Part shown: positions 48,077 through 61,400 of the stretch, piece by piece
Numbering within the stretch: position 1 is the stretch's first letter
How the letters are laid out: the number at the start of each line of letters is the position of its first letter
Position numbers and translations under genes: made by a program
Assembly: GCA_005656395.1 (NCBI GenBank)
Contig: SRSI01000077.1
Location: forward strand, 248,001 to 312,000
Direction of reading: 5' to 3'
Length of the DNA stretch: 64,000 nucleotides
From: Strongyloides papillosus
Lineage: Eukaryota > Nematoda > Chromadorea > Rhabditida > Strongyloididae
Notes under the pieces: model-generated
Databases searched by the model: none
What the model was told of the DNA's origin: nothing
What the model saw: only the letters and a program-made list of their open reading frames with translations

Positions 48077-49596
48077 AGACACATACTATTATGTCATTTG
48101 TTACGTAATACAAAGACCTCTATCAGTTCAAATTTGATCACACAGACATTATATTGTTAGTTGAGGAAGCTATTCTTATTTTATTTAATTTTATTATAAC
48201 ATTACCCTTTTACCTCTTGAAGTAGGGAAGAAGAAAATTTGATAAAGAATAAATGTTTTATTCTTTAAAGTGAAATTTGTCTTTTCTTTTTGTCTTTTCG
48301 TGAGTAACTATAGACAAGAAGATTCGTATAATTTGGTTAATCATTTCTTGTTTACCGATCACAAATCAAATTACGTTCATATTTTAATATATTGTATAAT
48401 GAAAATTATATAAAAAAGATTTAATTTTTATTAACATATGTAATTAACAATTGCATGCGCATGTTAATTGAAAAAAAATATATAATTTTTGCTTCGCTAG
48501 CATGGTTTTTAACTAAATCATTCTTGGTCCTTGATTATATGTTAAAGTATCTCAACAACATAGTAAACCTGTTTTTGCCAAATGCCCTCTCTCGCAACCC
48601 TTTATGTATCAGTATAAAGTAAAAAGGAAAGGCGTTACACTAACTACATTCAGGGTCGTCCATTTCAATCGTCCAATTTTCCGTGACTGGCACCAGTCCA
48701 GACTTGAATATTTAATATATGTTGTTTATATAAACACATTTCTTGAAAATTATGATTTATATTTAATAGATTCATTTTCAATGAAACTTCAAAACATTTT
48801 TCACTATACATTGTATATTGAGGGAAAAAAATAAAACTATCATTTTGTATTTCTTTTTTAACTTTTTTATTTTAGATAATGTTAAGTACATTATTATAAA
48901 AAAAATTATCTCTCAATGCTGATTTCCATAATTCTTCCAATAATTTTATACGTTATATTATTCTATTACCTGATAATAAAAATGATAATACAAAAAAAAA
49001 TTTTCAAAACCTCTTATCATATCAATTCTAATTTATATTTAAATTTTGTATAAATTATTAAGCATACTTTTACATATCATTATGATTACTGTTCAAAAAT
49101 TTATATTACTATTCATTTTAAAGTTTCTCAGATCTTTTTATCAATTTTTGATGTAAAAGTTATTTATCTTATTAAGGTGAGGGGACAAAATTCAGTCATT
49201 AACTAATCGCTTGATATTAAAATCTTTATATTGTTAACCGAAATTTTTAATTAAAAATTATTTTTATTATCACAACCTAATTTTAAAATTAGCATTATTT
49301 CTAAAAAATTACTTTGTTAGCCATTTTATTGTAGACAATTTTTTTCATTCTTTTGATATCAAAGAAAATTATTATTATATGGCGTGATAAATTGATTCTT
49401 ATGAATGTTTTAATTTTTACATTTGTAATGTTTCAATAGGAAGTGTTTAAATTATAATTTTTATAGTGATAAAAAATAAATTTTTCCAGACAAAATATTA
49501 TAAACTTTATTCAACCAAATTATTCTCTATAAATATTTAATTTCTTAAGCAAATAGAGAAAAAAATTTCTAATATTGTAATAGAAGAAAATCAAAT

Positions 49597-51750
49597 ATGA
49601 TTCATTCTTCTACTAATAATTCTATATCAACACCATTACCTAGACCAACACCAACTAATGCCTTACCAAGTGCTGTTACATTAAATTTACCACAAAATAA
49701 TAGTACATCAAGTTTAAGTAATGCTGCCTTACAACATCAATTGTTAATGTTTAGTAAACAACATTGTTTTCTTTGTGATTATCCTAGAATGCCATGGGCT
49801 ATGTGTCCAGATTATACAGAACCAATATGTAGAGGTTGTGTAAATTATGAAGGTGCTGAGAAAGTTGAAGCAACAATAGAAAGGGTTAAACAAATGAAAC
49901 GTGCACATATGGCACTTTTAGCATTTGAAACACCATCACCAACAGCTGGTACAACAGCAAATAAATTTAAAGAATCACTAACAAATGGTGGTTTAATATC
50001 AGGTGCCAATCCCCCAGGGCGTTTTTCCCCACCTGCTGCTATAGCTACAAGAACACCATCATCATCAGCAACATCAATTCCACCTGCTAATAATCCACCT
50101 GGTGCTACACAACCATTACCACCCGGAGTACCATTACATTTAGCACAATTTAACCAATTATCAGAAGTATTAGCACAACAACAAAGAGGTTTAGTAGCAA
50201 CAACCAGAGCTAATAATCCATTCACTGGTTTAGAAGATATAAATAATCTTAATCAATTAAGATCTATTTCAAATCTCCTTCACCCATCTTCAGCTACAAA
50301 TAATCCATTTAATCTTAGTTTAGTTGGTGTTCCTGGTTTAACAACAACAACTGGAAATATAACAAACTTATTTCAAAATCCTTTAACATCTGTAACCACC
50401 AATGGATTGGGACACTCTCAAGTTCCTACAATTGGTAGTAATAATGGTGGTGGTGTAAAACGTGAACATCCAGATGATGACATAAAGTTAGAGGCCTACG
50501 CAGCAAAAATTCATCGAGGTAAGATTTTTTTTCTTTATTATTATTTTATAAAAATTTTTGTTAAAACAAGATACAGTTTTTTAAAAAATTATCTTCTTTC
50601 AATGACAAATAGTAATGTCAATGTACAGATATATATTTGACAGAGTAGTATTATAAATTGTAAATTTATTGTATATAAAAATGCAATAGGATGATTTTTT
50701 TATACTTAACATCCTTACTTCAAAAGCGTACTTTTATGAAACAGGTTTTTGTAAGCTTCTAACAATTGTTGATATTACTCTTAAAAAACTTTTATCTACC
50801 ACCCCGTGCCATGTAGAATGCCTTACAAAGTGTTAAACGTTTTTTTCCATATTTATATTAATTCTAGTTTTAAATAATATTACATATAAATATATTACAA
50901 AATACAATATATGTAATTTTTTGATAGTTTATTAAATAAATATATTTATATAGGGGTATTTTAGTAATTTTAAAGTATATTCTTTTTACTTTAACCTTTT
51001 ACAATTCAAATAAGTAATAAAATCACATTTTTAAATAAAATTATAGGTTTTTTAAAAATATTTATAAGTACAAGAGAGTAAAGTCAATTATAAAGTAATT
51101 AAAATTTAATATTATAATAATTACAATTTTTTATAGGTGATAACCAAACAAATTCATTGTCACCAATATCAACAAATTCTCCAGATAATGCAACATTTCC
51201 ACCATCATTAGCTAATGTAGCATTATTACATAGACAGGCACGTCTTGATGCAAACAGACGAAGATTTCCTGAAATTGGTAATTTACCAGCTTTTCAAAGA
51301 GAAAATGTTCTCAGATGTACAACATGTAATCAACGATTGGAGGACACACACTTTGTACAATGTCCTTCAGAAGATGATCATAAATTCTGTTTTCCATGTT
51401 CTAAAAAATATATTAGAGGAAATGCAGCAAGTCATGAGGTATATTGTCCAAGTGGAAAAAAATGTCCTTTACCAAGAAATAGTACACCATGGACATTTAT
51501 GCCAAATGAAATTGCTACCATATTAGGTGATGATTATGATCAATTTAAAAAAGAAAAAGATAACTTTTTAAGAGTATCTACAACAACATCAGCACAATCT
51601 GGAAAATCTTCAACAAGTAGTAGTGTAAGTGTAAGTGAATGTGAAGGACAAAGTCCAAAATCATCTATAAGTTTAACAAATGGAGGTACTGAATTACTAA
51701 CAAATAGTGTTAAACAACAAAATCAAGCTGTTACAGCAGGTGCTGTTTAA
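49597..51750 (+). CDS. IRF2BP-family transcriptional co-regulator
   Basis: Two exons, 49597-50518 and 51137-51750, give 511 residues; the 618-bp intron is long for this genome. The N-terminal IRF2BP zinc finger is at about 55-93 ([39 protein letters not shown]). A long low-complexity middle is rich in N, T, P, S. The C-terminal RING-like finger lies at about 365-450 ([59 protein letters not shown]). Both blocks are near-identical to remembered human IRF2BP1/2/L sequences. Vertebrate members are nuclear co-repressors or E3-like regulators. This appears to be the single worm orthologue. Large flanking non-coding DNA fits complex regulation. Confidence 0.94.
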
Positions 51751-53052
51751 ATGTTTACCAGAAAATTAAGGGCTAAATTTTAGAAGAATGTCATTTTTTT
51801 AATATTATAATCAAAGAAATTCTTAAAATGATGATCTCAATATATGAATCCTTACTTAACTATGTATCCTCAAAAACATTTTTTTACACATTAAATTATA
51901 TATATATGATTTTGGATTTCAACTATTTTAGGAAAAATACAGTATATATGATTTTATTAAAAATTCAGAAAAAAAAATAGAAAAAATACCTTCACATAGT
52001 CAATGAAGATCTCGGTGTAGTCTTTTTTAATTACAAGAAAATATATAATTAACCTTTTGTTCAATAAATATATCATTTCATTTTGTAATCAATTGATGGT
52101 AGCCAATGTGTTGTTTTATTTTATTTTGGAAAATATTTTTATTGATGTTAGAGTTGCCAAATTAATAAAAACTTAATTGTTAATTAATTAATATTTTTAT
52201 AAGCAATATTTGATAGAATATTAATTATTAATATAAATTTTATTATATTACATATTTAAATCCAATTTTTGTGATTATTTTAATTTTATAAATAATATAA
52301 TTTTAACAATTACATATAGTGAAAATATTATTTTATATAAATACAGTATTTTTATAAAAATTAGTAAATAACAAATGTATTTTTAGCTTAAAATGATCTA
52401 ATAAAAAAGTTTTTATCTTATGAAATTATGTCTATCATGTAAATATATTAATACACATTTTTGCAATTTTGTATCATTAGTAATTTAAAAAAAACAAGAG
52501 CTATTAATATTTCTATTTTGGATATTTTATGATATAAATAAACGATGAAATATTATACAGTATTTTTAGGTTAATAAAATTAAAAAAATAAGCATTCTTA
52601 TTAAGGGACAATTTCAGTTCCAAATGATAAAATTTAAATGAAATTAATAGTATTATTATATAATTTTATTTATGCATAATATATAAGAATATCTGTGATA
52701 TTATTGTGTGTATATGAAATTTCGAACCAAATTCCATCTAAAAATTTTATTTTAATTGTTCTTGTCAATTAAGCTCAAATCAAAATTGCCATTTGCAGAC
52801 TTAGTTTATTAATCACCTTTCACTTGAAAGATAAATTTGCTAATATAATAAAATTTTTCCAAAATGAACGGTATTTCTAAAGGAGTAAATAATAAATAAT
52901 TTATTGTTATGAATTGGATTTTATTAATTAACCATAAGAATATGCTAATGAGAATTACTAAAAGTAAACTGATAAGTTATAAAATAAATCATGATTATCT
53001 CATTCGTTAATTACTTTTAAAACTTTTTACATTATTATTATGAGTTGTTTAG
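51751..53052. other. Intergenic region between the IRF2BP-type gene and the receptor
   Basis: About 1.3 kb, AT-rich, presumably the IRF2BP 3' UTR and the receptor promoter. No gene or repeat recognised. Confidence 0.5.
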
Positions 53053-53997
53053 ATGAACAGTAACACAACTATAGTAATTCCTATTATCACAACAGTATAC
53101 AAGGACGGAATTGTTGAAAAATTATATAAATATGGTATTGGTAATTTTTTCTTAATTTTTTTAAATTTAATAATAATTTTAATAACTCACTTTAAAAAAT
53201 CATTTAATTTATCTTTTGAAACAAAAAAGATTGTATTGTTATTTTGCTATATTGGATTAATTTTTAGTTTGTGGGAGGTTTTAAGTGAGTTAATATTATT
53301 TTGCATACGTATTACGGGCCAAAAGATCCATTTAATTCTTGGCGATATATTGGAACAGTCTTTTTTTGTCCTTTATAATATTTCCTATATAACACCATTT
53401 TGTATTACTTACTGGAGATTTGTATTGATCATGTACAATAGAAAAGCCACAATTTTTGAAAATTTATTAATTTTCTTATTTACAATAGTACCAAATTTTA
53501 TAGCTTTTTTAAATTGTACTTTTTTTTCAAACAATGTCTATAGAAGTTCTGTGTTTGAATATAAACATTGGTATAGTAGTGATCTTTTTAATTATATGGA
53601 TATCTGTCCACAGTTAGCAAGTTCAATTATTAGTTTCGTACTCAACATTATTATCATAATAGATATAAAGCATAAAAGAAATAAATCTACAAATCGAATG
53701 AATCAAAAATCAAGTGATCTTTCGTTGACAATAAATTTACTTTTCCATACCATATGTCCATTTAAACTTTTGGTTTATTCAAATTCACTTCTTATAATAC
53801 CAATGCTTGATAATTCTGTTATCATAAATCCAATTGCATTTGAAATTAATACTTATTTAGATTTAACATATCGGTTTTTAAGTCCAATAACGATGATTTT
53901 ATTTATGGAAGCGTATAGAAATGGATTTAAAAATTGGTTTGGTGTTGACAATAAACAAGTCAGTAGGATGTCATTTTCAAAAAAACTGTTTATATAA
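53053..53997 (+). CDS. Nematode serpentine (7TM) receptor
   Basis: Single-exon 314-residue membrane protein with seven hydrophobic segments and short loops. The N terminus carries N-glycosylation-type NTT. TM1 follows YKYGIGNFFLIFLNLIIIL. A YWRFVLIMYNRK block after TM3 sits where DRY would be. After a basic third loop (KHKRNKSTNRMNQK), TM6 and TM7 end PITMILFMEAYRNGFKNWFG, which resembles the NPxxY-to-helix-8 region with Pro and FR/FK pattern. Nematode chemosensory or peptide receptors look like this; the subfamily and ligand cannot be assigned. Confidence 0.75.
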   Translation: MNSNTTIVIPIITTVYKDGIVEKLYKYGIGNFFLIFLNLIIILITHFKKSFNLSFETKKIVLLFCYIGLIFSLWEVLSELILFCIRITGQKIHLILGDILEQSFFVLYNISYITPFCITYWRFVLIMYNRKATIFENLLIFLFTIVPNFIAFLNCTFFSNNVYRSSVFEYKHWYSSDLFNYMDICPQLASSIISFVLNIIIIIDIKHKRNKSTNRMNQKSSDLSLTINLLFHTICPFKLLVYSNSLLIIPMLDNSVIINPIAFEINTYLDLTYRFLSPITMILFMEAYRNGFKNWFGVDNKQVSRMSFSKKLFI

Positions 53998-56005
53998 AAA
54001 TGAAAATTGCAGAGGTATAAAGATTGCATAAATATTAATTTTTATAATATATTCCTAAGTAAATATAATGATTATTAAAATAGAATAATAACAAACTAAT
54101 ATATACTATCGTAGTCGAAATAATTTTTTACCATTAAAAGTTTTATGCTTAAATAAAAAATGTTTTTAAATTATGTTTAATTTAACAATCCACTAGTACA
54201 ACAAAGTTTTGTTGCTGAATTTCTTTTAAAATAAGCTACAAAATAATATATTTAAAATGAATTTGATAAACTAGTTTAATAATAATATGAGTAAGAATTT
54301 TATCTTTATTTTAAACTAGGTTTATCAGTTAGATTAGCTACACATCATTCTATAACAAGTTTGATAGTGCCAAAAGATTTTTTTAAATTGTAGAAAAATT
54401 GTAATATATTATTCTGTACGAAAAAAGTTATTCAATAGAATCTTTTTGTACTTTTTATATAAATAGCATTTGTTGTTCAGAAAAAAAATAAAATTTAGTA
54501 TTTGAAATATTCTTGACTTATTGTTGCATAAAATAGAATCAGAAGCTTTTTCGTTTTTTTATTTATAGAATGCATTATCTAACTCTTCATAAAAATTAGG
54601 TAATTTTTTAAAAGCATAAGTGATTCACGGTTTTAATGTTGTTGTTAGTTATTCGACAAAAAAATATCTTTCATTGAAAAAAAAAACTATTTTACTTATT
54701 ATTAAGGAAATAGTTTAGATAAATAATTACATATTTGGAAATTTTCAGTTAAGAAAAACCTTTTATTACTTGTTAACTAATTTTATCGTGTACTATAAAA
54801 AAAATATGTTCATCCTCTTTATTTACAGTAAAGATAGGAAATATTAAATACTTTATACATATTTATACTAAAAATGTCATTGCTAGATTGATTAATTAAT
54901 AATACTTCAATTTTCCATTATCAATTACTTTTTTAATTATCATAACTATTAATATAAGTATATCAACATTTTATTATGGTGATACAATGTGAACGAAACT
55001 TATTTGGTGAGGAAACTATTGCTGGGCATCTAGTATTTGTTTAATAAATTTATTAATTAATTCCTTTAAAATTAAATTTTTTTTAGTATGAAAAAATTTA
55101 TTAACTTTACAAACATTTTTTTAATAAAATAACCCTACCAAAGTAATATCATTTACCGTGCTTCCGTTATGATCCCTGGTGTAGCAATAGATCAAGGAAT
55201 AAAAAAACAAAATAAATATTTTAAAGATTATATTATACAAACAAAAAATATGGAAGATATTATAGGTAATTAACTAGTTAGCAACCACATTAAAGTATAT
55301 TCAGAACTATTCGCAATTCATCTTCGAAATTAGATTCATCGTTATTTATATCCTTTTATTGTACCTCGAAGTCGCGTGTTCTCACTTTCCCAGTAGAAAT
55401 TTTAGATCGGCAATTAATCTTCTTAAAACATGTGATATGCGTGAGTTATGATCCTCGGTCTCTTCACTTTTATTCTTGTTTTATCCTTTGATTCTTTTCA
55501 CTTCTCAGGTCTCATTACTATAAACAGGTATATAATTTTATTTATTTTCAATACGTGTATAACATTTTTTATGTCCTATGTAAAAAATAGCAGCATAGAC
55601 ATTAACAGTAAGACGTATTATTGTGAAATGCTTTATATATTTTCCATAAAAACATTGATAAAAAATCTTATTCTTAAAATCACAATATATTTAATAAAAA
55701 TTTATTGTAAATATATAATATATGTGATTTAAAAATAGTAATTTCTATGAAGAATTAAACAAATAAAGTATTACAATAATATATATTTAGATCTATTATT
55801 AAAAAAAATAAAATTTTTATATTATTTAACCTAAATTAAAAAGATGTAGTATATAGTTGTGATACATTTTGTATAATAAATAAGATAATAATATTTATTT
55901 GGAGTTATTTTATCACTTCTTTCCTTTCACCGCATTAAATATTTTGTTCCACAATTTATAATTACTAGACAAATTCAATGCTTTTTGAAGTACCTATTAA
56001 TTTTA
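53998..56005. other. Spacer between the receptor and the TTR cluster
   Basis: About 2 kb. A coding-like scrap at about 55160-55270 (RASVMIPGVAIDQG in frame) and a signal-peptide-like frame starting 55448 (MILGLFTFILVLSFDS, then a possible donor CAG|GTATAT) are present, but neither could be built into a gene. A stretch near 55571-55612 resembles sequence about 430-450 bp past the ends of other TTR copies. Confidence 0.45.
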
Positions 56006-56500
56006 TTATTTTTTTAATCTAGTTTCTCTGTGAGAATAATAACATTTATTTTCTTGAGCAGGGATTTTCATCAAATTAATGGGACCCAAAAAGTAAGATT
56101 TATTTTTGTGGGAAGACCGAGTAACGTATCTTTCTGGAATACTGATCGTTTCTGTAAATTTGCAATATACACCATATTTTGAATAGGTATATGTTATTAC
56201 AAGATATGCCGCTAATTAATAATTATAATTTGTTGTTAAACACTTACGCTTTTTAGAAAACCAATTTGTTTTCTTTTCAATTATAAAATTTCCATTACAA
56301 TAACTATTAACCGATTTCAGAGAAACAGCAACACCAAATATGTTTTTCTGATAGAGAGTAACCTTAATATCTTTATAAGGCATTCTGTTGCAAATAATAA
56401 GTCCCGCAACACATAACTTTCGACGCCATGGTGAACTTTCAACATCAGTTATATTTACTATAAAAATTAATAAAGATACTAGAATGTATTTATAAATCAT
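56006..56500 (-). CDS. Transthyretin-like family secreted protein, copy 1
   Basis: Two exons, 56500-56248 and 56211-56006, donor AAGC|GTAAG and acceptor ATTAG, give 152 residues. The signal peptide MIYKYILVSLLIFIVNITDVES is followed by the TTR-like fold: VAGLIICNRMPYKDIKVTLY (strand A, new-chain Cys), SYCNGNFII, then after the intron PAYLVITYTYSKYGVYCKFT, a central ISIPERYV strand, FLGPINL and a C-terminal ENKCYY cysteine. Nematode TTR-like (DUF290) proteins are secreted and numerous in parasites; roles include binding apoptotic cell lipids in C. elegans, but this copy's job is unknown. An acceptor TTTTTAG lies 1-2 bases upstream of the ATG. Confidence 0.88.
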
Positions 56501-57945
56501 TCTAAAAATAAAGAAGCTTTAAATTACTACTATATATAAAAATAATACTTATTAACTAAATTAATTAAGAAATGTAAATATATTATCTATAGATGTTCAA
56601 TTATATGGAAATTGGTATGTTTTAATTTAAAAATAATACATATACCTTCTAAAAACATTTATTGTCGAATATTAAGATTATGTAAATAAATGTACCAGAA
56701 CTACTTTTAAATAAATTTTTTTAAGTTAGATATTTTTAAAAAAAATAGACATTGTGTAATAATAAAACGAAAAATTTTAAATATCATGAAGGCTATACCA
56801 TTTGGACTACATATCAGGACAATATTAATGATTTTAAAATTGTTCTCTATAAATAATATCAAATAATGTTTGAACTATGCATATTTAATAATCTTCTATT
56901 ATAGATTGAAAATATATGAATTTCATAATAAATGAATTTGAAATTTAATTACAATTTCAAATTGAAATTTTAAGTTTAAATACTAAGTTTTTTTAAATAT
57001 ACATGATAAATAATAGAATTTTTCCACAAAATGATGTTCAAATAATTTAACAAAGTTATTTTGAAATGTCAGTACTCTGTACATATTCAACTTTTAAAAA
57101 TATATATAATATAATATTTTACCAATTATTTATATATTTATTTAAAGTGTAAGTGATTTTATTAATATTAATTTAAAATTTTATACATGAAACAGAAAAT
57201 TTTCGTTTTTTGCTAACTTCATTTTTGATAACCATTTAAAGTGCATTTTTATTATATTGATTTAATTATTTTTGTATTTTAAGAAAATTTTTTAAATATT
57301 ATTTTTTATTTATTTAACACCAATCACTAACATTTTCAAAATTGTTAATTGCTTTAAAAAAAAGGAATTTAATTTTCAATAAAAAATAAATGTTTTGTAA
57401 ATTATAAAAAAAAAATAATTTTAATTTTCAAAAATAGTTTTTGTGTTAGAAGTTTTCGATTAATAAATAAAAGCTTAATTTTATTTAATTTTCATTTATG
57501 AATAACATTTTCTTTTGTCTATGTAAAAAATAATGACATTAATGCTTACAGTAAGATAAGAAAAGTGGTATATACTATATATATTCGATAAAGAACTACG
57601 GTAAAAACTTTAATTTTAGTATTTGATTACATTTTAATCATTGCTATGTGACAAATAGAAATTTCGTGTGTTTTTTTAAAATTTTGCCTTTTGCTTATTC
57701 AATTATCCAAGTAATATAAAATTTCCATAAGAAAAATTGTTCTAGGTATACAAAATTAAAAATTAATAATTTGTAACAATAATGGAAATATTGTAAAAAT
57801 GTCTTTAATGCTTACTTTTATTTATCTAAAATGTGAAAATTTCAGAGAAAATAAAATATATTATTTCTTCTATTTTTAGTATACTAATCATTTTGTCCCT
57901 CAATTTGTAATTAATGCATAATTTAAATCTGTTTTTTAAATATAA
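56501..57945. other. Spacer between TTR copies 1 and 2
   Basis: About 1.45 kb AT-rich spacer. Near 57490-57555 lies ATGAATAACATTTTCT followed by GTCTATGTAAAAAATAATGA, similar to stretches past the 3' ends of copies 1 and 4; likely part of the duplicated unit. No other gene seen. Confidence 0.5.
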
Positions 57946-58464
57946 TTAATTTCTTCGTAAGCTAAAATTTCTTCTAAAGCTTGATTTTGTTTTTGAATTA
58001 TAGCACTTCTTTTCTTGAACGCGAATATGTTTTATATCAATGATACCAAAATTGTAAAGCAATTTTTTACTCATCTGTTTATTAAGATATGTTTGTGGTA
58101 CTGGAACCACTCCTTTATATTTACAATCCATACCTCTTCCTTTACTCATTTTATAAGTTAACATAATATAAGGATCTAATTATTTAGTATAAACTTCTAG
58201 TAAAAACTTACCACTATTTGAAAACATGCTTTTGTATGCCTTAATTTGAAAATTTCCTTGACAATAGGAAGGAATTTTTGCTAGAACATTGGGAAAACCA
58301 TTTAAATTTTTTTGACAAAGACTGATTTGCAGATTTTTGACAGGCAATCTTTTACAGTCAACTAATCCCACTGCATTTAATTTTTTACGTACATTATTAG
58401 TTTCAACACAAATTATATCTGACAAAATAATTAATAAAAAAACTTGAATGTTTTTAAAAATCAT
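57946..58464 (-). CDS. Transthyretin-like family secreted protein, copy 2
   Basis: Two exons, 58464-58212 and 58175-57946, donor AGTG|GTAAGT, give 160 residues. Exon 1 has exactly the same length (253 bp) as in copy 1, showing common descent. Signal peptide MIFKNIQVFLLIILSDIICV, then VGLVDCKRLPVKNLQISLCQ, SYCQGNFQI, the TTR signature DPYIMLTYKM after the intron, MDCKYKG, PVPQTYL, YNFGIIDI and KKCYNS. The C-terminal tail is basic (SSFRRNFSLRRN). Same TTTTTAG acceptor just upstream of the ATG. Sequence divergence from copy 1 is large, so the duplication is old or fast-evolving. Confidence 0.88.
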
Positions 58465-61400
58465 TTCTAAAAATCAAAAATATTCAAAATATTTTTTCAT
58501 ATAAAAGTAGGATATGTTAATTGAAAGTAAGACTATTTATAGGAAATTCCAATTCATTTAATAAATGAAAAAGGAATTAAAGTGTACTTAAATAACCAGG
58601 AAGTATAATGTTACTATAATAGACTAAGTGTAGTATTTTTTTGAAAGAACAATCATTAAAATTTATTTAAGAAATCGGCATGAATTTCCTTGAAATATTT
58701 ATACGTAATAATATTGTGATCTCAATAGGCAATATTAAATCATGAATAACATTAAAATGGTTAAATTAAGTGTTAAAAAATTAAGATGTTGGCAAAATAA
58801 TATATTTTAAGGATCAAAACGTTATGTTATTCTAGACAATTGTCAGAAAAAAATAAATCACTTTTGAGTTACTCATTATATATAATTTATAATATCGATA
58901 GATTACAATATATTTGTATAACATATAAATTAAAAATTATAACACATATATTATTTTTTAAGATATTATATATAGAAAGATATTCCATTATTAGTTTAAA
59001 ATGTATACTATAAATCATAAAACTTTTGTATGAAGTACTGTTTAAATGGATTAACAAATTTACATGTAATAAAAAATTTTGTACATATTTGATAAATTTT
59101 TTAATGTATATTTATGTAAAGTGTTGTCAATTTATTCGATATAATTTCTGTTAGACAATTATTCCTTTTCTATTATTTTCACTTTCATTTGAGTGATTAT
59201 GATTTAAAGAATAATTTGCCAACAATGCTTTATTATTGAAGCAATAAAAATACAATATCCAATAACTAAATTTCTACCATTTTCTTTACGTTTGTATAGC
59301 TTGTTCATTTGGCGTGAATATTAAGATCTTTGAGGTCATAAAATTTATTTGATTTTTATAATTGCTTAAATTATACATCATTATATTAAATTTAATATAG
59401 CTTATTAAAGTGCTTCTATTAAAATAAAATATTATTTTTCCATGCCAGTTTTATTATATAAAACATAGTACATTTTGATTTTATTAATTTTAGTTACTTT
59501 TTATTTAATAAAGATAACAAACTACTTTTTTATTCTAAATTGTTACCATGCCCTCAAGCGAGGTTATGTAATAACTATAAAAGGGAAGAAAAAGGGATAC
59601 CCAAGTTAGTTCATTTTTAGTTCAGTGAAGAAATGTCACTCGAACCAGTGAAGACTACACCGCTGGGATATTAATAAATAATGTTTCATTTTGTATTAGT
59701 ATTTTTGGTTATTAATTGTTTTGCTAGTAATAAAAGTTTATAATTACTATCTTTCACTATATTTGTAAACCCATAACTCACCTTAAGTAATTGGTGGTGT
59801 TAACAAAATGATGATGTAAATATTAAACAGTATTGTGTTAATTGTATTACTATTTGTGAACATTGATTTTAAATTAATTTTAATATAAACTTGTAAAACG
59901 AAAATCATCCCACCATGTTGCAATTTTTTGTTTTGTACTAGTAAAGATCATCAAATAAAAGAGTTTTAATATTTGAGTAAATTACAAAAAAATTTCAATA
60001 TTTAAAAGTAATTATCTATACTAAAAAATTCTAACAAATTAAAAAATGTATGATTTTTTTTATTTACTATATTTTAATAAAATTTTTATTACTTTTTTTA
60101 AAAATATACAACTACTTTTTCGAAGAACGATAGATAATATTTCATGTATATATCCATTTTCATAGAAAATATTAATAAAAATTTAATGGTGTAAATTAAA
60201 ATTTTTCGTGACAAAGATGTTAAACATCTAGATAAATATAAAAAAATTGTTTTATTTAAACATTTAATTAATAAAAGAATAAAAAATTCTATTTATTTTT
60301 TAGATATTTTAGGTAAGCAATGAAAAAAATTTTTTAATTAACATTAATAAAAATAATATTGATTATGGTAATTTTTTATTTAACTAGAAACATTTTAGAG
60401 AATATTTGAAAATATCATTAATTGATTTTTTAATAAATACTGATATTTGCTCCTTACGTCAATATAGCAAATAGTGTTTAATTTTAAAATATCTTTTACA
60501 TCTCAATTTTACAATTCAAAATCTTCTTTTTATTGCTACGCCAAATATGACGTGTCTCTTTAATATCAAGAATTTTCTTCAAATCAATTATATTTAAATA
60601 TGGGAATTGATCTTTATCGATAAATTTAATGGCAATTTTGTATTGAAATTTTAAAAAAATCCATTAATTTTACAAAACAATCTCTATTTAAGATTGAAAT
60701 TGGTTATCCCAATATGTGAATCTAATAAAATAACAGTGTTTTTTTTTATTAAATGACTTACCTTTGTTTCAAACTAAATATTTATTCACTTGAATATTAA
60801 AACATCCACGAGGTTTATATTCAAACTTTACTGGTGTTCAAGGAATTCTAGGTCAATTATTTGACAAACAGTAATATTAGTGATTTTACTTTTTATTGAA
60901 CATACTTCTACAAGAATAATTTCTTTTTCTATAAAAACTTATAATGTCGTTTATGTTTAATATCAAAATCATGAGAAAGAATAGAATTATATTGATTATG
61001 AATCTTAAGAAAATACAAAAAACTTCGAGTATTTTAATTCATGAAAGTTATTTTAATTAAACAAGATTACATTGAATTTTGAAGAAGAATTGATTACTTA
61101 CCAAGAAATAAAAGCGTGGAATAAGCGGGTGTATAAAAATCATAAAATATAAGCATATTTAATTACTAGTGAACACTATGAATTTCTCTAATACAATAAA
61201 AATCAAATTGAAAATCAATATAAATATTCAATGAATGTTGGAATTGAATTGATTTATTTGTTATTTAAAAATAATAAAAATTTGTAAAAAAGTTTAAAGA
61301 CATAAGATTCATTATGTTTACTAAATAACAGAAAATGCGGGATAATTTAGAAGTAATCTTATAAAAAAATCAAAATAATTAGTTTATTTCAATATATTTG

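Larger units (their letters stand above)
41927..49596. other. 7.7-kb gene-poor region upstream of the IRF2BP-type gene
   Basis: No convincing protein-coding gene. Mostly AT-rich spacer with A/T runs. Items of note, listed separately: a 27-residue open frame at 42613-42696, a broken coding-like stretch near 43683-43820, an AT microsatellite near 44888, a 98-codon minus frame at 45127-45423, a stable-looking hairpin at 48027-48076, and a GC-richer patch near 48575-48700. It may be the regulatory domain of the downstream co-regulator gene. Confidence 0.55.

Noticed and set aside
49845..50225. 126-codon antisense frame in the IRF2BP-type gene
   Set aside because: Shadow of the low-complexity N/T/P/S region; no supporting motif.
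55448..55732. Signal-peptide-like frame MILGLFTF... as a secreted protein
   Set aside because: After 27 residues it becomes I/K/Y-rich spacer; a donor-like CAGGTATAT exists but no second exon could be found.
60790..60875. Possible retrotransposon pol scrap (HPRGLYSNFTGVQ)
   Set aside because: Only about 23 residues, no catalytic motif, and unconnected to the solo LTR.
61095..61150. Minus-strand micro-exon MIFIHPLIPRFYFL followed by GTAAGT
   Set aside because: Resembles a TTR-style start plus donor but no downstream exon or leader acceptor fits; most likely chance.
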